Below, piece after piece: positions 7,895 to 18,612 of a stretch of 64,000 nt of DNA. This DNA comes from Burkholderia seminalis DSM 23518 (GTDB lineage Bacteria; Pseudomonadota; Gammaproteobacteria; Burkholderiales; Burkholderiaceae), in contig NZ_CADFDK010000001.1 of the NCBI RefSeq assembly GCF_902832885.1, positions 868,001 through 932,000 on the forward strand. The letters run 5' to 3'. The notes under the pieces were generated by a model, which was given only the letters and a program-made list of their open reading frames with translations, was not told where the DNA came from and ran no database searches. The position numbers and the translations under genes are program-made. Numbering within the stretch: position 1 is the stretch's first letter; the number at the start of each line of letters is the position of its first letter.

Positions 7895-10834
7895 TTACAG
7901 CGTACGCGCGACTTCGGTCACTTCGAAGACTTCGAACTGGTCGCCTTCGATGACGTCGTTGAAGTTCTTCACCGACATACCGCACTCGAAGCCCTGCTTC
8001 ACTTCCTTCACGTCGTCCTTGAAGCGCTTCAGCGATTCGAGTTCGCCCGTGAAGATCACGACGTTGTTGCGCAGCACGCGTACCGACGACGAGCGCTTGA
8101 CGATACCGTCCGTGACCATACAGCCAGCAACCGTACCGACCTTCGGCACCTTGAAGACCTGACGGACCTCGACCATGCCGGTGATGACTTCGCGCTTCTC
8201 CGGTGCCAGCATGCCCGACATCGCCGCCTTCACCTCATCCACTGCGTCGTAGATGATGTTGTAGTAGCGGATGTCGATGCCGTTCGCCTCGGCCAGCTTG
8301 CGCGCTTGTGCATCCGCACGCGTGTTGAAGCCGATGATGACCGCCTTCGATGCCGTCGCGAGGTTGACGTCGTTTTCGCTGATGCCGCCCACCGCGCTGT
8401 GCACGATCTGCACGCGCACTTCGTCGGTCGACAGCTTGAGCAGCGACTGCACGAGCGCTTCCTGCGAACCCTGCACGTCTGCCTTGATGATGAGCGGCAG
8501 GTTCTGCACTTCGCCTTCGCCCATCTGCTCGAGCATGCTTTCCAGCTTCGCGGCCTGCTGCTTCGCAAGCTTCACGTCGCGGAACTTGCCCTGACGGAAC
8601 AGCGCGATTTCACGCGCCTTGCGCTCGTCCGGCAGCACGATCACTTCCTCGCCCGCGCCCGGCACTTCCGACAGACCCTGGATTTCGACCGGGATCGACG
8701 GACCGGCTTCCTTCGTCGGCTTGCCGTTCTCGTCGAGCATCGCGCGAACCCGGCCGTAAGCCGTACCGGCCAGCACGATGTCGCCGCGGTTCAGCGTACC
8801 GGACTGCACGAGGATCGTCGCGACCGGGCCTTTACCCTTGTCGAGCTTCGCTTCGATCACGATGCCCTTGGCCGGTGCTTCGACCGGTGCCTTCAGTTCC
8901 AGCACTTCGGCCTGCAGCAGCACGTTCTCGAGCAGATCGTCGATGCCCGCGCCCGTCTTGGCCGACACCGGCACGAACGGCGAGTCGCCACCGTACTCTT
9001 CCGGCACGACGCCTTCCGCGACCAGTTCCTGCTTGACGCGATCGGGGTTCGCTTCCGGCTTGTCGATCTTGTTGATCGCGACGACGATCGGCACGCCACC
9101 CGCCTTCGCGTGGGCGATTGCTTCCTTCGTCTGCGGCATCACGCCGTCGTCGGCCGCCACCACCAGCACCACGATGTCGGTCGCCTTCGCGCCGCGTGCA
9201 CGCATTGCCGTGAACGCTTCGTGACCCGGCGTATCGAGGAACGTGATGACGCCGCGCGGCGTATCGACGTGATACGCGCCGATGTGCTGCGTAATGCCGC
9301 CCGCTTCGCCAGCGGCAACCTTCGCGCGGCGAATGTGGTCGAGCAGCGAGGTCTTGCCGTGGTCGACGTGACCCATGACCGTGACGACCGGCGGACGCGG
9401 CAGTTGCTCCGCATCGGTACCGGTTTCGCCTTCGACCAGCAGCGCTTCCGGATCGTCCAGCTTCGCGGCAACCGCGCGGTGGCCCAGTTCCTCGACGATG
9501 ATCATCGCCGTTTCCTGGTCCAGCACCTGGTTGATCGTGACCATCTGGCCCATCTTCATCATCACCTTGATGACTTCGGAGGCCTTGATCGACATCTTGT
9601 GCGCGAGATCGGCAACCGACACGGTTTCCGGCACGTGCACTTCGCGAACGATCGGTTCGGTCGGCGCCTGGAACGACGATGCGCTGTCCTGGTGACGGCC
9701 GCGCCCCTTCGGGCCGCCGCGCCAGCCGCGGTCGACGCCGCCGCTCGAATCGCCGCGCGTCTTGATGCCGCGACGCTTCGCCGCGTCGTCCTGCCAGCCG
9801 CCCTTGCCTGCGCCCGGCTTCTTGTTGCGGTCGCCCGCGCCTGCCGGCGCCTGCGTCGTGGCCGGGGCCGCGGCACCGGCCGGCTTCTTCACGGCCGGAC
9901 GTGCCTGCGCACCTTCCGGCTTCGCCGGCTTGTGCAGCGTGCCCTTCGCTTCGGCCGGCTTCGGCGGCTCGACCGGCTTCGGCGGCTCGACTGCCTTGAC
10001 CACGGCCTTGCGCGGCGTGTTCATCATTTCGCGGATCGCGCGTGCCTCGGCTTCTGCCGCCGCGCGACGCTTGCTGATCTCTTCCTGCTCGGCGCGCGCC
10101 TTGTCCGCCGCCTCGCGGGCTGCGTCCTCGGCCTTCTTGGCCGCTTCGCGCTGGGCCGCACGTTCGGCGGCCGCGCGCGCTTCGTCCTGCGCGGACTGCT
10201 CGGATTGCGCGGACTCCACGCTGGCCGTTTTCTGCTCGGCCGCGGCGGCCTGCTGCGCTGCCACCTGCTGCTGCGCCGCAGCGGCTTCGGCCGCGGCACG
10301 CTTCGCCGCAGCTTCTTCCTCGGCGCGACGGCGCTCGGCTTCAGCCGCTTCCTCGCGGGCGCGGCGTTCCGCCTCTTCACGCTCCAGGCGTTCCTGGCGC
10401 TCGCGCAGTTCCTGCGCCTGCTTCTCGAGCAGCTCGGCCTCGCGGCGCGCTTCTTCCTCGCGACGCTTCAGTTCCGCATCGTCGTCCGCTTCGGCGACCT
10501 GCGCCTGACCCTGTTCCGCACCCTCGTTCACGTCGTCGCGCTTGACGAACGTGCGCTTCTTGCGGACCTCGACCTGAATGGTGCGAGCCTTGCCCGTCGC
10601 GTCAGATTGCTTGATCTCCGACGTATGCTTGCGGGTCAGCGTGATCTTGCGCTTGTCGCCGTCGGTTGCGCCGTGCGACTTGCGCAAATGATCGAGCAGA
10701 CGCGCCTTGTCCGCTTCGGACAGCGCATCGTCTTCACTCGCTTTCTGGACGCCCGCTGCCTGCAGCTGTTCGAGCAGCACACCAGCAGGCATTTTCAGTT
10801 CCGCGGCAAATTGGGCTACGTTGTTACTCGCCAT
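7895..10834 (-). CDS. infB: Translation initiation factor IF-2
   Basis: A 979-residue GTPase that places fMet-tRNA in the P site. A short N-terminal helical domain (1-50) precedes a long Lys/Glu/Ala-rich region (about 110-390) that is probably disordered or coiled. The G domain begins near residue 486 with [13 protein letters not shown], then DTPGHEAF and NKIDKPEAN. Domains II, III and the fMet-tRNA-binding C-terminal domain follow. The long N-terminal extension is usual for proteobacterial IF-2. The gene lies 91 bp after nusA in the same operon. Confidence 0.98.
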   Translation of the reverse strand: MASNNVAQFAAELKMPAGVLLEQLQAAGVQKASEDDALSEADKARLLDHLRKSHGATDGDKRKITLTRKHTSEIKQSDATGKARTIQVEVRKKRTFVKRDDVNEGAEQGQAQVAEADDDAELKRREEEARREAELLEKQAQELRERQERLEREEAERRAREEAAEAERRRAEEEAAAKRAAAEAAAAQQQVAAQQAAAAEQKTASVESAQSEQSAQDEARAAAERAAQREAAKKAEDAAREAADKARAEQEEISKRRAAAEAEARAIREMMNTPRKAVVKAVEPPKPVEPPKPAEAKGTLHKPAKPEGAQARPAVKKPAGAAAPATTQAPAGAGDRNKKPGAGKGGWQDDAAKRRGIKTRGDSSGGVDRGWRGGPKGRGRHQDSASSFQAPTEPIVREVHVPETVSVADLAHKMSIKASEVIKVMMKMGQMVTINQVLDQETAMIIVEELGHRAVAAKLDDPEALLVEGETGTDAEQLPRPPVVTVMGHVDHGKTSLLDHIRRAKVAAGEAGGITQHIGAYHVDTPRGVITFLDTPGHEAFTAMRARGAKATDIVVLVVAADDGVMPQTKEAIAHAKAGGVPIVVAINKIDKPEANPDRVKQELVAEGVVPEEYGGDSPFVPVSAKTGAGIDDLLENVLLQAEVLELKAPVEAPAKGIVIEAKLDKGKGPVATILVQSGTLNRGDIVLAGTAYGRVRAMLDENGKPTKEAGPSIPVEIQGLSEVPGAGEEVIVLPDERKAREIALFRQGKFRDVKLAKQQAAKLESMLEQMGEGEVQNLPLIIKADVQGSQEALVQSLLKLSTDEVRVQIVHSAVGGISENDVNLATASKAVIIGFNTRADAQARKLAEANGIDIRYYNIIYDAVDEVKAAMSGMLAPEKREVITGMVEVRQVFKVPKVGTVAGCMVTDGIVKRSSSVRVLRNNVVIFTGELESLKRFKDDVKEVKQGFECGMSVKNFNDVIEGDQFEVFEVTEVARTL

Positions 10835-10925
10835 TCATTCCTCTTAGTGCAAGGACCGATTCCTTGCGGTTAGCATCGGGTCAGGCCATACGGCCGCCAT
10901 CAAATCAGTGCGCCATGGTCATTTC

Positions 10926-12401
10926 TCACTGGAACCAATGTTCACGTGCTTTCATGATCAACGCCTTAGCGGCATCCTCTTCCATTCCGGTCAGGTCGAC
11001 CAGTTCATCCACTGCAAGCTCGGCGAGATCGTCCCGCGTCTGCACACCGTGTTCGGCCAGCTTCGCGAGCAACTCCGGCGTGATGCCGTCGAGGCTCTTG
11101 AGATCCAGCGCTGCGTTCTCGACCTTTTCTTCGTTCGCGATGGCCATCGTCAGCAGCGCATCGCGTGCGCGGTTGCGCAGCTCGTGCACGGTGTCCTCGT
11201 CGAACGCTTCGATCTCGAGCATTTCGTTGAGCGGCACGTAGGCGATCTCTTCGAGGCTCGTGAAGCCTTCGTCGATCAGGATGTCGGCAACTTCCTCGTC
11301 GACATCGAGACGCGCCATGAACAGTGCACGCAGCCGGTCGCGCTCTTCACCCTGCTTCAGGGCGGATTCGTCCGGCGTCATGATGTTGATCTGCCAGCCG
11401 GTCAGTTCACCGGCGAGGCGAACGTTCTGACCGCTGCGGCCGATCGCGACAGCCAGTTCGTTCTCGTCGACGACGACGTCCATCGAATGCTTTTCTTCAT
11501 CGACGACGATCGACTGGACAGCTGCCGGCGCGAGCGCGCCGATCACGAACTGGGCGGGATCCTCCGACCATAGCACGATGTCGATGTTTTCGCCACCGAG
11601 CTCGTTGCGCACGGCCTGCACGCGCGAGCCGCGGATGCCGACGCAGGTGCCGATCGGATCGATCCGCTTGTCGTAGGCGATCACGCCGATCTTCGCGCGC
11701 ACGCCCGGGTCGCGGGCAGCCGCCTTGATCTCGAGCAGGCCCTGCTCGATTTCCGGCACTTCCATCTCGAACAGCTTCATCAGGAACTCGGGCGCCGTAC
11801 GCGACAGCTCGATCTGCGGGCCGCGCGCGGTGCGGTCGACCTTCGCGATGTACGCGCGCACGCGGTCGCCCACGCGCAGGTTTTCCTTCGGGATCAGCTG
11901 ATCGCGGCGCAGCAGCGCTTCGACACGGCCCGATTCGACGATGAAGTTGCCCTTGTCGAGGCGCTTCACCGTACCCGTCATGATCTTTTCGCCCCGCTCG
12001 AGGTAGTCGTTCAGGATCTGCTCGCGCTCCGCGTCGCGCACCTTCTGCAGGATCACCTGCTTCGCGGCCTGCGCGCCGATACGACCGAACTCGATCGACG
12101 GAACGGGTTCCTCGACATATTCGCCGACTTCGACGTCGGGATTCTGCTCACGTGCCTCGAACAGCAGGATCTCGCGATCCGGCTCCTGCAAGCCTGCCTC
12201 GTCGGGCACGACGAGCCAGCGACGGAAGGTTTCGTGCTCGCCGCTTTCGCGATCGATATGGACGCGGATTTCGGCGCCTTCGTCGAACAGCTTCTTGGAA
12301 GCGGAAGCGAGCGCGGCCTCGAGGGCGCCCAGCACCACATCCTTGTCGACGTTTTTCTCGCGCGCCAGCGCATCCACCAGCATCAACACTTCGCGACTCA
12401 T
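10926..12401 (-). CDS. nusA: Transcription termination/antitermination protein NusA
   Basis: A 491-residue RNA polymerase-binding factor acting in pausing, termination, and rRNA antitermination. It has the N-terminal polymerase-binding domain (1-130), an S1 domain (about 135-200), two KH domains (including the [10 protein letters not shown]-type loop, here [17 protein letters not shown]) and two acidic C-terminal repeats (about 360-490). Its ATG overlaps the rimP stop codon by one base (TAATG), so the two are translationally coupled. Confidence 0.97.
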   Translation of the reverse strand: MSREVLMLVDALAREKNVDKDVVLGALEAALASASKKLFDEGAEIRVHIDRESGEHETFRRWLVVPDEAGLQEPDREILLFEAREQNPDVEVGEYVEEPVPSIEFGRIGAQAAKQVILQKVRDAEREQILNDYLERGEKIMTGTVKRLDKGNFIVESGRVEALLRRDQLIPKENLRVGDRVRAYIAKVDRTARGPQIELSRTAPEFLMKLFEMEVPEIEQGLLEIKAAARDPGVRAKIGVIAYDKRIDPIGTCVGIRGSRVQAVRNELGGENIDIVLWSEDPAQFVIGALAPAAVQSIVVDEEKHSMDVVVDENELAVAIGRSGQNVRLAGELTGWQINIMTPDESALKQGEERDRLRALFMARLDVDEEVADILIDEGFTSLEEIAYVPLNEMLEIEAFDEDTVHELRNRARDALLTMAIANEEKVENAALDLKSLDGITPELLAKLAEHGVQTRDDLAELAVDELVDLTGMEEDAAKALIMKAREHWFQ

Positions 12402-12859
12402 TATTTGCGGCTCCTAAAGTCAACTTGCGGAATCAGGCGGGCTTTGTCGATATCGGCCAGCGTGAAATCCAGCATGGCTGCCTCGCCCTTCTTCCCCTCA
12501 AATTCCAAACCGATCGTTTCGCCATTCGGCGCGTGCAGAATGCCCCGGTACGTCTTGCGCCCGTCCAGCGGCTTTTTCAAGGTCACGGAAACTTCGCTGC
12601 CGGCGAAGCGCTCGAAGTCGGCCAGCTTCTTCAACGGGCGGTCGAGCCCCGGGGACGAGACTTCGAGCCGTTCGTAATCGATGTTTTCGACCGTCAAGAC
12701 GTGCTGGAGCTGACGCGTGACCTTTTCGCAATCTTCGAGCGAGATGCCGGCAGGCTGATCGATATAGATGCAAAGCATGCCGCGCCCGGTGCGCTCGAGA
12801 TCCACCAGCTCGTAGCCGAGCCCGGTGACCGTGGTTTCTATCAGTTCCGTCAGTTGCAC
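12401..12859 (-). CDS. rimP: Ribosome maturation factor RimP
   Basis: A 152-residue protein needed for 30S assembly. The text [35 protein letters not shown] matches the RimP N-terminal alpha/beta domain, followed by the SPGLDRPL motif and an SH3-like C-terminal domain. It is the first gene of the operon and overlaps nusA by one base. The leader between its promoter and the start codon carries a strong terminator-like hairpin. Confidence 0.96.
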   Translation of the reverse strand: MQLTELIETTVTGLGYELVDLERTGRGMLCIYIDQPAGISLEDCEKVTRQLQHVLTVENIDYERLEVSSPGLDRPLKKLADFERFAGSEVSVTLKKPLDGRKTYRGILHAPNGETIGLEFEGKKGEAAMLDFTLADIDKARLIPQVDFRSRK

Positions 12860-12961
12860 AGTGTCCTCTCAGGTGTTCGCGCCCGCCGCTCGCGATTCAC
12901 CCGCGGGCGCGCGCCTTAGCCGGCGCAGGAAGCGCTACCCGAGATGCCTAACCGTTTCAGC

Positions 12962-12986
12962 AAAAAAAAATGGGCGGAACGCCCAT
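12962..12986 (-). terminator. Terminator-like hairpin in the rimP operon leader (possible attenuator)
   Basis: On the minus strand the stem ATGGGCG/CGCCCAT (12970-12976 with 12980-12986) has a 3-nt loop and is followed at once by nine T residues. It lies inside the leader, about 55 nt after the expected transcription start and about 100 nt before the rimP ATG. Transcripts must read through it to reach rimP. An upstream TGGGCG (13031-13036) could pair with the 3' arm and prevent the hairpin; that antiterminator role is inferred. Confidence 0.75.
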
Positions 12987-13047
12987 CTTTCTTACTGGTG
13001 GTCGCACCTGAGCCGCACATTGAATCCGTACGCCCAGCGACTCCGCG

Positions 13048-13076
13048 ATTATAGCGATTTTTGGCGCAAACGCCAA
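13048..13076 (-). promoter_or_regulatory. Promoter of the rimP-nusA-infB-rbfA-truB operon
   Basis: On the minus strand, -35 TTGGCG (13071-13076), a 17-bp spacer and a perfect -10 TATAAT (13048-13053). Expected start near 13041, giving a leader of about 180 nt that contains the terminator-like hairpin. Confidence 0.8.
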
Positions 13077-13086
13077 GCCAGCCGGT

Positions 13087-13110
13087 AAAAGCAGCGCGTC
13101 GCGCGCTTTT
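13087..13110 (-). terminator. Probable terminator of the scpB-rluB transcript
   Basis: The stem AAAAGC-GCG/CGC-GCTTTT with one bulged A ends in TTTTA on the minus strand. It lies between the rluB stop and the rimP promoter. A smaller ATCGGG/CCCGAT hairpin (13129-13143) precedes it. The remaining gap up to 13315 holds nothing else that I can identify. Confidence 0.5.
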
Positions 13111-13315
13111 ACGGACCAAAAATGCGAAATCGGGTTACCCGATCCGCCGGCACGATCCTGTCAGACCGGCGACCGGTTGCCGACTGCGAGGCAGCGGCAC
13201 GCGACATATCTATGGTCGAAAGCGATCGGCGCAATGCGCGGTGCCGGCAAAATCGGCGGAATGCCGATCGGGCCGGCACGCCGGCGGCTGTGCGCCGCCG
13301 CGCGCCGACATGCGT

Positions 13316-15067
13316 TCAGCGGCTGCGCGTACGGCTGCGCTGCGGACGCTGGCCGCCGCGCTGACCGCCGCCGTTGCCGGCGCCATCCGCCCGATTGCCG
13401 TTCGGATTGCGATTACCGCCGCCCTTGCCGCCGCCGCGCTTGCCGCCCGCGCCTTCGCGCTTGGGGCCCGCGCCGTACGACGCGCGATTGCCGTCGACAT
13501 CGCGGCCGCCGGCTCGGTTGCCGTCGCGACCGCCCATGCCACCACGGTTGCCGTCACGGCCACCGCCGGTACGGTTACCGTAGCCCGACGGCGAAACCGG
13601 CAGACTGCCGTAGCCGCTCAGGCCGGGCAGCCCCGGCACGCCGCGCCTGCCGCCACCGCGGCGCGGCTGGTCGAGTTGCCCATGCGTCGTCAGCACCGGC
13701 TCACGGCTGATGAAACCCATCGACGTCTCCATCGGATCGGGCTGACGGCGTTCGGCCTGGCCAGCCCCGCCGCGCTTGCCCTTCTCCTCGGTCGGCGCCT
13801 TCAGGCCGACCGTCGCCATCAGCTTGCGCACCTGCGCGTCGTCGAGCTCTTCCCAACGACCGCGCTTCAGGCCGCGCGGCAGCGGGATCGGGCCGTGACG
13901 CGTACGGATCAGGCGGCTCACCATCAGGCCGACGGCCTCGAACATCCGGCGCACTTCGCGGTTGCGGCCTTCGGCCAGCGCGACGTGATACCAGTGGTTC
14001 GTCCCTTCGCCGCCGCCGTCGCGGATACGCAGGAAATTCGCCGGACCGTCATCGAGCTCGACGCCGTGCAGCAGCTTCTGCCGCATCCCTTCGGCCAGCT
14101 CGCCGACGACGCGCACCGCATACTCGCGCTCGACGCTGTAGCGCGGGTGCATGAAGCGGTTCGCGAGATCGCCCGAAGTCGTCAGCATCAGCAGACCTTC
14201 GGTATTGAAGTCGAGGCGACCCACCGCAAGCCATTTCGCCGTCTTCATCGGCGGCAGGCGATCGAACACCGACGGACGGCCTTCCGGATCCGCGTGGCTG
14301 ACGATCTCGCCCGTCGGCTTGTGGTACAGCAGCACGCGCGGCGGCTTGTTCGGCAGCTTGCGCTTGACCGGCTTGCCGTTGATCCGCACCTGGTCGGTCG
14401 GCATGATGCGCTGCCCGATGTGCGCGGGCTCGCCGTTCACCGACACGCGGCCGGCGACGATCAATTCTTCCATTTCGCGGCGCGAGCCCATGCCCGCCTC
14501 CGCCAGCACCTTGTGAAGCTTCGGCGCGTCGTCGTCCGGCGACAGCACGCGCTTGTTCGCCGGCTGGTTGCGGCCGCGGCGCAGCATCGGCGCACGCACG
14601 CCGCTGCCGCCCGCGGAGTTGTCCGCGTCGAATGCAGGCGACGTCACGTAGGCGAACAGCTCGTCCTGGGACGCATCGCCCTCCGCCTTCACCGGGCCGC
14701 CCTCAGCCTTCGGCGCACCGCGCCGGCCCTGACCGCCCTGGCCAGCCTTGGCCGCGCCTTCGCGTTTGCCGGCCGGCTTGCGCCCACCCTTGGCCGCACC
14801 GTCCTTGTTGCGCGGCGCACGCGCCGGCTGCGCTTCGGCCGTCTCGGCCGGCTGCGCATCCGCGCCTTCGCCGCCCGGCTGCTCGCCTTCGGCGCCCTTC
14901 GACTTGGCTGCCGCGCGACGCCGCGCGATCAGGCTGCGCGGGCCGCGCCGCAAACCGCGGCGGGGACGCTCGTCGCCACCGGCCGAAGCATCCTGCTCCG
15001 GCGCATCGTCGGCGCGCGCCGCCTGCACGGCAGGCGCGGACGATTCAATATCGTGGATATCAGTCAA
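13316..15067 (-). CDS. rluB: 23S rRNA pseudouridine(2605) synthase RluB with long disordered tails
   Basis: Isomerises a uridine in 23S rRNA helix 93. The conserved part consists of an S4 RNA-binding domain (about 183-232) and an RsuA/RluB catalytic domain with [11 protein letters not shown], nucleophile Asp286. The 583-residue length is about twice that of E. coli RluB. The first ~180 residues are Ala/Lys/Arg/Gly-rich, and the last ~155 residues are a Gly/Arg/Asn/Asp tail with repeated GGRDGNR-like units, probably RNA-binding and disordered. It follows scpB by 60 bp. Confidence 0.92.
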   Translation of the reverse strand: MTDIHDIESSAPAVQAARADDAPEQDASAGGDERPRRGLRRGPRSLIARRRAAAKSKGAEGEQPGGEGADAQPAETAEAQPARAPRNKDGAAKGGRKPAGKREGAAKAGQGGQGRRGAPKAEGGPVKAEGDASQDELFAYVTSPAFDADNSAGGSGVRAPMLRRGRNQPANKRVLSPDDDAPKLHKVLAEAGMGSRREMEELIVAGRVSVNGEPAHIGQRIMPTDQVRINGKPVKRKLPNKPPRVLLYHKPTGEIVSHADPEGRPSVFDRLPPMKTAKWLAVGRLDFNTEGLLMLTTSGDLANRFMHPRYSVEREYAVRVVGELAEGMRQKLLHGVELDDGPANFLRIRDGGGEGTNHWYHVALAEGRNREVRRMFEAVGLMVSRLIRTRHGPIPLPRGLKRGRWEELDDAQVRKLMATVGLKAPTEEKGKRGGAGQAERRQPDPMETSMGFISREPVLTTHGQLDQPRRGGGRRGVPGLPGLSGYGSLPVSPSGYGNRTGGGRDGNRGGMGGRDGNRAGGRDVDGNRASYGAGPKREGAGGKRGGGKGGGNRNPNGNRADGAGNGGGQRGGQRPQRSRTRSR

Positions 15068-15127
15068 AACAACCTCAAAATGTCAGGTCTCGCGCCCGGC
15101 GCGGGCGCGGCAAGATGTTGGCCGCGA

Positions 15128-16159
15128 TCAGGCGCGACGCTGTTCGGGTTCTGCTTCGTCGTCCGGCAACGCGTCGGCGCCGATGGGCGCGCTGGCGCTT
15201 CGTACGGCATCCGCGAGACTGTCGGACGTGTCGTCCAGCATCTCGTCGTCCGCGGAACGGGAACGGGACGCGTTGGCCTGGTCAGCCTCGCCGGGCGTGA
15301 CGCCGGCCGCTTCCGCTCCGTCTCCGGCAGCCGCTTCGGCGGCCGGCTTGCGATCTTCCTCACCCCGATCCGCACGCGGCGGCTCGGACTGCACACCGGT
15401 CGGCACTGCTTGGGCGCCCACCTGTTCCGTTTGTTCCGTGTGCCCGCGATCAGCCTCGAGCGTATCGCGACCCGGAATTTCCTGCGTCGACGCACCGTCG
15501 GCCGCAGTCGCGGCATCGTCCGGCAATTCGACCGATGTTTCATCCGCCAGCGCCTGCGACGGATCGTCCGCCGCGTCGTCGGCGACCGGCACATCCCCGT
15601 CGAAATCCATCGCCTGCTGCGCGAGCAGCGCGGCCTCGATGTTCGCGGCCGGCTCTTCGAGCGCAGGCAGATCGTCGAGCGCCTTCAGGCCGAGATCGTC
15701 GAGAAACTGCTTGGTCGTCGCGTACAGCGCCGGGCGCCCCGGCACGTCACGATGGCCGATCACCTCGATCCAGCCGCGATCCTCGAGTTGCTTGACCACC
15801 TGCGTGTTGACCGTCACGCCGCGAATCTCTTCGATGTCGCCGCGCGTGACGGGTTGCCGGTACGCGATGATCGCGAGCGTTTCGAGCACCGCGCGCGAAT
15901 ACTTCGGCGGCTTCTCGGGATGCAGGCGATCCAGATAATGACGCATCGCCGGCTTGCTCTGAAAGCGCCATCCGGTCGCCAGCGCCACCAGCTCGACGCC
16001 GCGGCCGGACCAATCCTGTTTCAGATCTTCGAGCAACGTGCGGACCGTGTCAGCCGACACGCCGTCGGCAAAGAGCTTGCGCAAATCGCCGAGCTTCAGC
16101 GGTTCCTGCGCGCAGATCAAAGCAGTCTCGAGGACGATCTTCGCCTCTTGGGTATTCAT
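15128..16159 (-). CDS. scpB: Chromosome segregation/condensation protein ScpB
   Basis: Kleisin-interacting winged-helix subunit of the SMC-ScpAB complex. Residues 1-~165 form the tandem winged helices, with [45 protein letters not shown] and [17 protein letters not shown]. The remaining ~175 residues are acidic and Ala/Glu/Asp-rich with no recognisable fold. The total of 343 residues is well over the usual ~190-250. No scpA lies next to it; it is paired with rluB, a common association. Confidence 0.93.
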   Translation of the reverse strand: MNTQEAKIVLETALICAQEPLKLGDLRKLFADGVSADTVRTLLEDLKQDWSGRGVELVALATGWRFQSKPAMRHYLDRLHPEKPPKYSRAVLETLAIIAYRQPVTRGDIEEIRGVTVNTQVVKQLEDRGWIEVIGHRDVPGRPALYATTKQFLDDLGLKALDDLPALEEPAANIEAALLAQQAMDFDGDVPVADDAADDPSQALADETSVELPDDAATAADGASTQEIPGRDTLEADRGHTEQTEQVGAQAVPTGVQSEPPRADRGEEDRKPAAEAAAGDGAEAAGVTPGEADQANASRSRSADDEMLDDTSDSLADAVRSASAPIGADALPDDEAEPEQRRA

Positions 16160-16351
16160 GCAGCTAGGCCAGACCCTGTGGTCAAACGAACCGGATCAAC
16201 AAACAGACGAAAGGAACGGAAGACGCGCTCGCCCGATTCTGATCGGTCATATTGATGGGAGCACGAACCGGGGGCGGCGAACCAACTTCAGGCCAGGCCC
16301 AAACCGGACGGAACAGCACGGCTCAACGACGGAACCGCGTGACTGAGCGCC

Positions 16352-16380
16352 ATATTACGCAAAATTGCCCGGTGCGTAAA
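16352..16380 (-). promoter_or_regulatory. Promoter for scpB-rluB
   Basis: On the minus strand, TTTACG (16375-16380), a 17-bp spacer and TAATAT (16352-16357). It lies about 190 nt upstream of the scpB start codon. Nothing else is recognisable in the rest of this leader. Confidence 0.5.
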
Positions 16381-16431
16381 GATGAGCCGAGCGGGCCGCC
16401 GCCAGTACGGCGCGCGCGCTCCGGCCCTGCT

Positions 16432-17634
16432 TCAGCGGGCCGCCGAACCGTGCGCGAGGAACCGGCGCAGCCGCTCGACGCCCGCGTCGAGCCGGGCCGG
16501 ATCGCATGCATAGCACCACCGTACGAAGCCCTCGCCCTCCGGGCCGAACGCCCGCCCGGGCGCCAGGCCGATGCCCGCCTCGCGCACCAGCGTCTTGCAG
16601 AACGCGAGACTGTCGGCCGCGCCGGGCAGCCGCAGGAACAGGTACATCGCACCCGGCGGCGGCGGCACCTCGACGTCCGGCAACGTCCGCAGCGCGGCGA
16701 CCAGGTGATCGCGCGCGTCGCGCAGTGACGCGACGAACGACCGCACGAACGGCTCGCCGTCGCGCAGCGCAACCTCGCCCGCGGCCTGGACGAAGCCCGG
16801 CGCGCACGACGTGTTGTATTCGACGAGCTTCGACAGGTCGCCCATCACCGACGCCGGCGCGACGAGCCATCCAAGCCGCCAGCCCGTCATCGCCCACGCC
16901 TTCGAGAACGAATTCACGACGACGACCCGTTCGTCGCGCGTGGCGATATCGAGAAACGACGGCGCGCCGCCCGCATCGAACGCGAGCCGTTCGTACACTT
17001 CATCGGCGACCAGCCAGATGCCGTGCCGGCGACAATGGGCGAGCACGGCCTGCTGGTCGTCACGCGACATCGTCCAGCCGGTCGGGTTGTTCGGCGAATT
17101 GATCAGCAACATTCGCGTCTCGGGCGTCAGCGCGGCCAGCAGCCGCCCGACATCCAGCCGCCAGCCCGCGTCGCCATACCCGAGCGGCACGCATTCGACC
17201 TGCGCGCCGAGAATCTTCGGAATTTCGACGAGGTTCGGCCATAGCGGCGTGACCGCGACGACACGGTCCCCGGGACCGACCAGCATCTGCGCGGCCAGCA
17301 TCAGCGCGCTCACGCCGGAACTCGTCACGGCCACCGCGTCGGCCGCCGTCGCGCCGTGGCGCGCGCCGACGTAGGCCGCGATCGCCGCGCGCAACGGCGC
17401 GGTACCGAGGTTGTGCGTGTAGAAGGTCGCGCCGTCGCGCAACGCGGCCGCCGCGGCGTCGCGGATGAAATCCGGCGTCACGCGATCGGATTCGCCGAAC
17501 CAGAACGGCAGCATGTCCGGCACGCCGAAGCCGGCGTTCGCCACTTCCCGGATCAGCGACGGACGCAGCGCCTGCACCGCGGCGCGTGCCGCCGGCTCGC
17601 CGGTCACCGCAAGGAAATCATCGGAATGCACCAT
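16432..17634 (-). CDS. PLP-dependent class I/II aminotransferase
   Basis: A 400-residue fold-type I aminotransferase of the AspC/AlaT-like group. The PLP Schiff-base lysine is K245 in NSFSKAWAMTGWRLG. The motifs NSPNNPTG (substrate/PLP phosphate region), ADEVYERL (Asp that binds the pyridine nitrogen) and the substrate-binding Arg near the C-terminus are present. The ATG at 17634 (MVHSDDF) is preferred over the longer frame from 17685, whose extra 17 residues are not family-like. The LysR gene upstream on the same strand may regulate it. The amino-acid substrate is not determined. Confidence 0.88.
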   Translation of the reverse strand: MVHSDDFLAVTGEPAARAAVQALRPSLIREVANAGFGVPDMLPFWFGESDRVTPDFIRDAAAAALRDGATFYTHNLGTAPLRAAIAAYVGARHGATAADAVAVTSSGVSALMLAAQMLVGPGDRVVAVTPLWPNLVEIPKILGAQVECVPLGYGDAGWRLDVGRLLAALTPETRMLLINSPNNPTGWTMSRDDQQAVLAHCRRHGIWLVADEVYERLAFDAGGAPSFLDIATRDERVVVVNSFSKAWAMTGWRLGWLVAPASVMGDLSKLVEYNTSCAPGFVQAAGEVALRDGEPFVRSFVASLRDARDHLVAALRTLPDVEVPPPPGAMYLFLRLPGAADSLAFCKTLVREAGIGLAPGRAFGPEGEGFVRWCYACDPARLDAGVERLRRFLAHGSAAR

Positions 17635-17709
17635 CGAGAACCACCGCCGAGGAACACGATCCGCGTAGTGTACCGGCCCGCACACCCGGCCGGTGCAAGT
17701 CGGCGCGCG

Positions 17710-18612
17710 TCAGTCGAGATCCTCTGCCCGCGCCGGCATCTGCCGCACGAGTTCCCAGATCGCCTGGGCCGCGGGCGACAGCGACCGGTCGCGACGGCGC
17801 ACCAGCTCGACCGTCCGCTCGGTGCGCGGCGTGAGCGGCCGCGCGACCAGTGTGGAGCCGGCCGGCAGCGGCAGCGACAGCCACGGCTGCACGCTCACGC
17901 CGACGCCCGCCTCGACCAGCCCGAACACCGTCGCCGAATGCCCGAGCTCCTGCATGACCGTCGCATTGACGTGATGGGCGGCCAGCGCGGCGTCGATCAG
18001 CGGCCGGCTGCCCGACGCATGGTCGAGCAGCACGAGGCGCTCGCCGTCCAGCGCCGTCCACGGCACCTCGGCCCGTGCCGCGAGCGGATGATCGGCCCGC
18101 GCGACGAGGCAGAACGAATCGGTCATCAACGGTTCGCACACGAGATCGGCGACCGTCAGCGGACCGATCACGACGCCGAAGTCGACTTCGCTCGACTTCA
18201 CCTTGCGCAGGACGTCGCTTTGCACGTCGTCGCGCAGGCCCAGCGTCACGAACGGGAACTGGCGCTCGCACGATGCGACCACCCGCGGCATCAGACGGCA
18301 GGCGATCGTCGGGCTCGCCGCGACGATCACGCGCCCGCGACGCTGCTCGCCGATCTCGCGAATCTCGCGCAGCGTGTCGTCGAGATCGTCGAGCAGGCGC
18401 GACACGCTCGCGATCAGGTTCGCACCGACATCGGTCAATTGCACGTCGCGCGTCGTGCGGTCGATCAGCTTCAGCCCGAGTTCGGCCTCGAGCTCGCGCA
18501 CGCAGCGGCTGACCGCGGATTGCGTGAGCCCGATCTCGTCGCCCGCACGGCTGAAGCTCTTGAGCCGCGCGACCTCGATGAATACGCGAAGCTGGCGCAG
18601 CGTGACGTTCAT
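17710..18612 (-). CDS. LysR-family transcriptional regulator
   Basis: A 300-residue regulator with an N-terminal winged helix (TLRQLRVFIEVARLKSFSRAGDEIGLTQSAVSRCVRELE) and a periplasmic-binding-protein-like effector domain (about 90-300). The QSAVSR recognition helix is typical. The aminotransferase starts 75 bp downstream on the same strand and is the most likely target. A pair of ATGCACGA direct repeats lies just upstream of the start codon. The co-inducer is unknown. Confidence 0.9.
   Translation of the reverse strand: MNVTLRQLRVFIEVARLKSFSRAGDEIGLTQSAVSRCVRELEAELGLKLIDRTTRDVQLTDVGANLIASVSRLLDDLDDTLREIREIGEQRRGRVIVAASPTIACRLMPRVVASCERQFPFVTLGLRDDVQSDVLRKVKSSEVDFGVVIGPLTVADLVCEPLMTDSFCLVARADHPLAARAEVPWTALDGERLVLLDHASGSRPLIDAALAAHHVNATVMQELGHSATVFGLVEAGVGVSVQPWLSLPLPAGSTLVARPLTPRTERTVELVRRRDRSLSPAAQAIWELVRQMPARAEDLD

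Noticed and set aside
8306-10873. Long plus-strand open frame opposite infB
   Set aside because: Its composition (Arg, Leu, His, Phe-rich) is what the reverse complement of GC-rich coding DNA gives, and the minus strand is clearly infB.
13061-16255. Plus-strand open frame of over 1000 codons opposite rluB and scpB
   Set aside because: Crosses two genuine genes and a promoter on the other strand; Arg/Ala/His-rich shadow.
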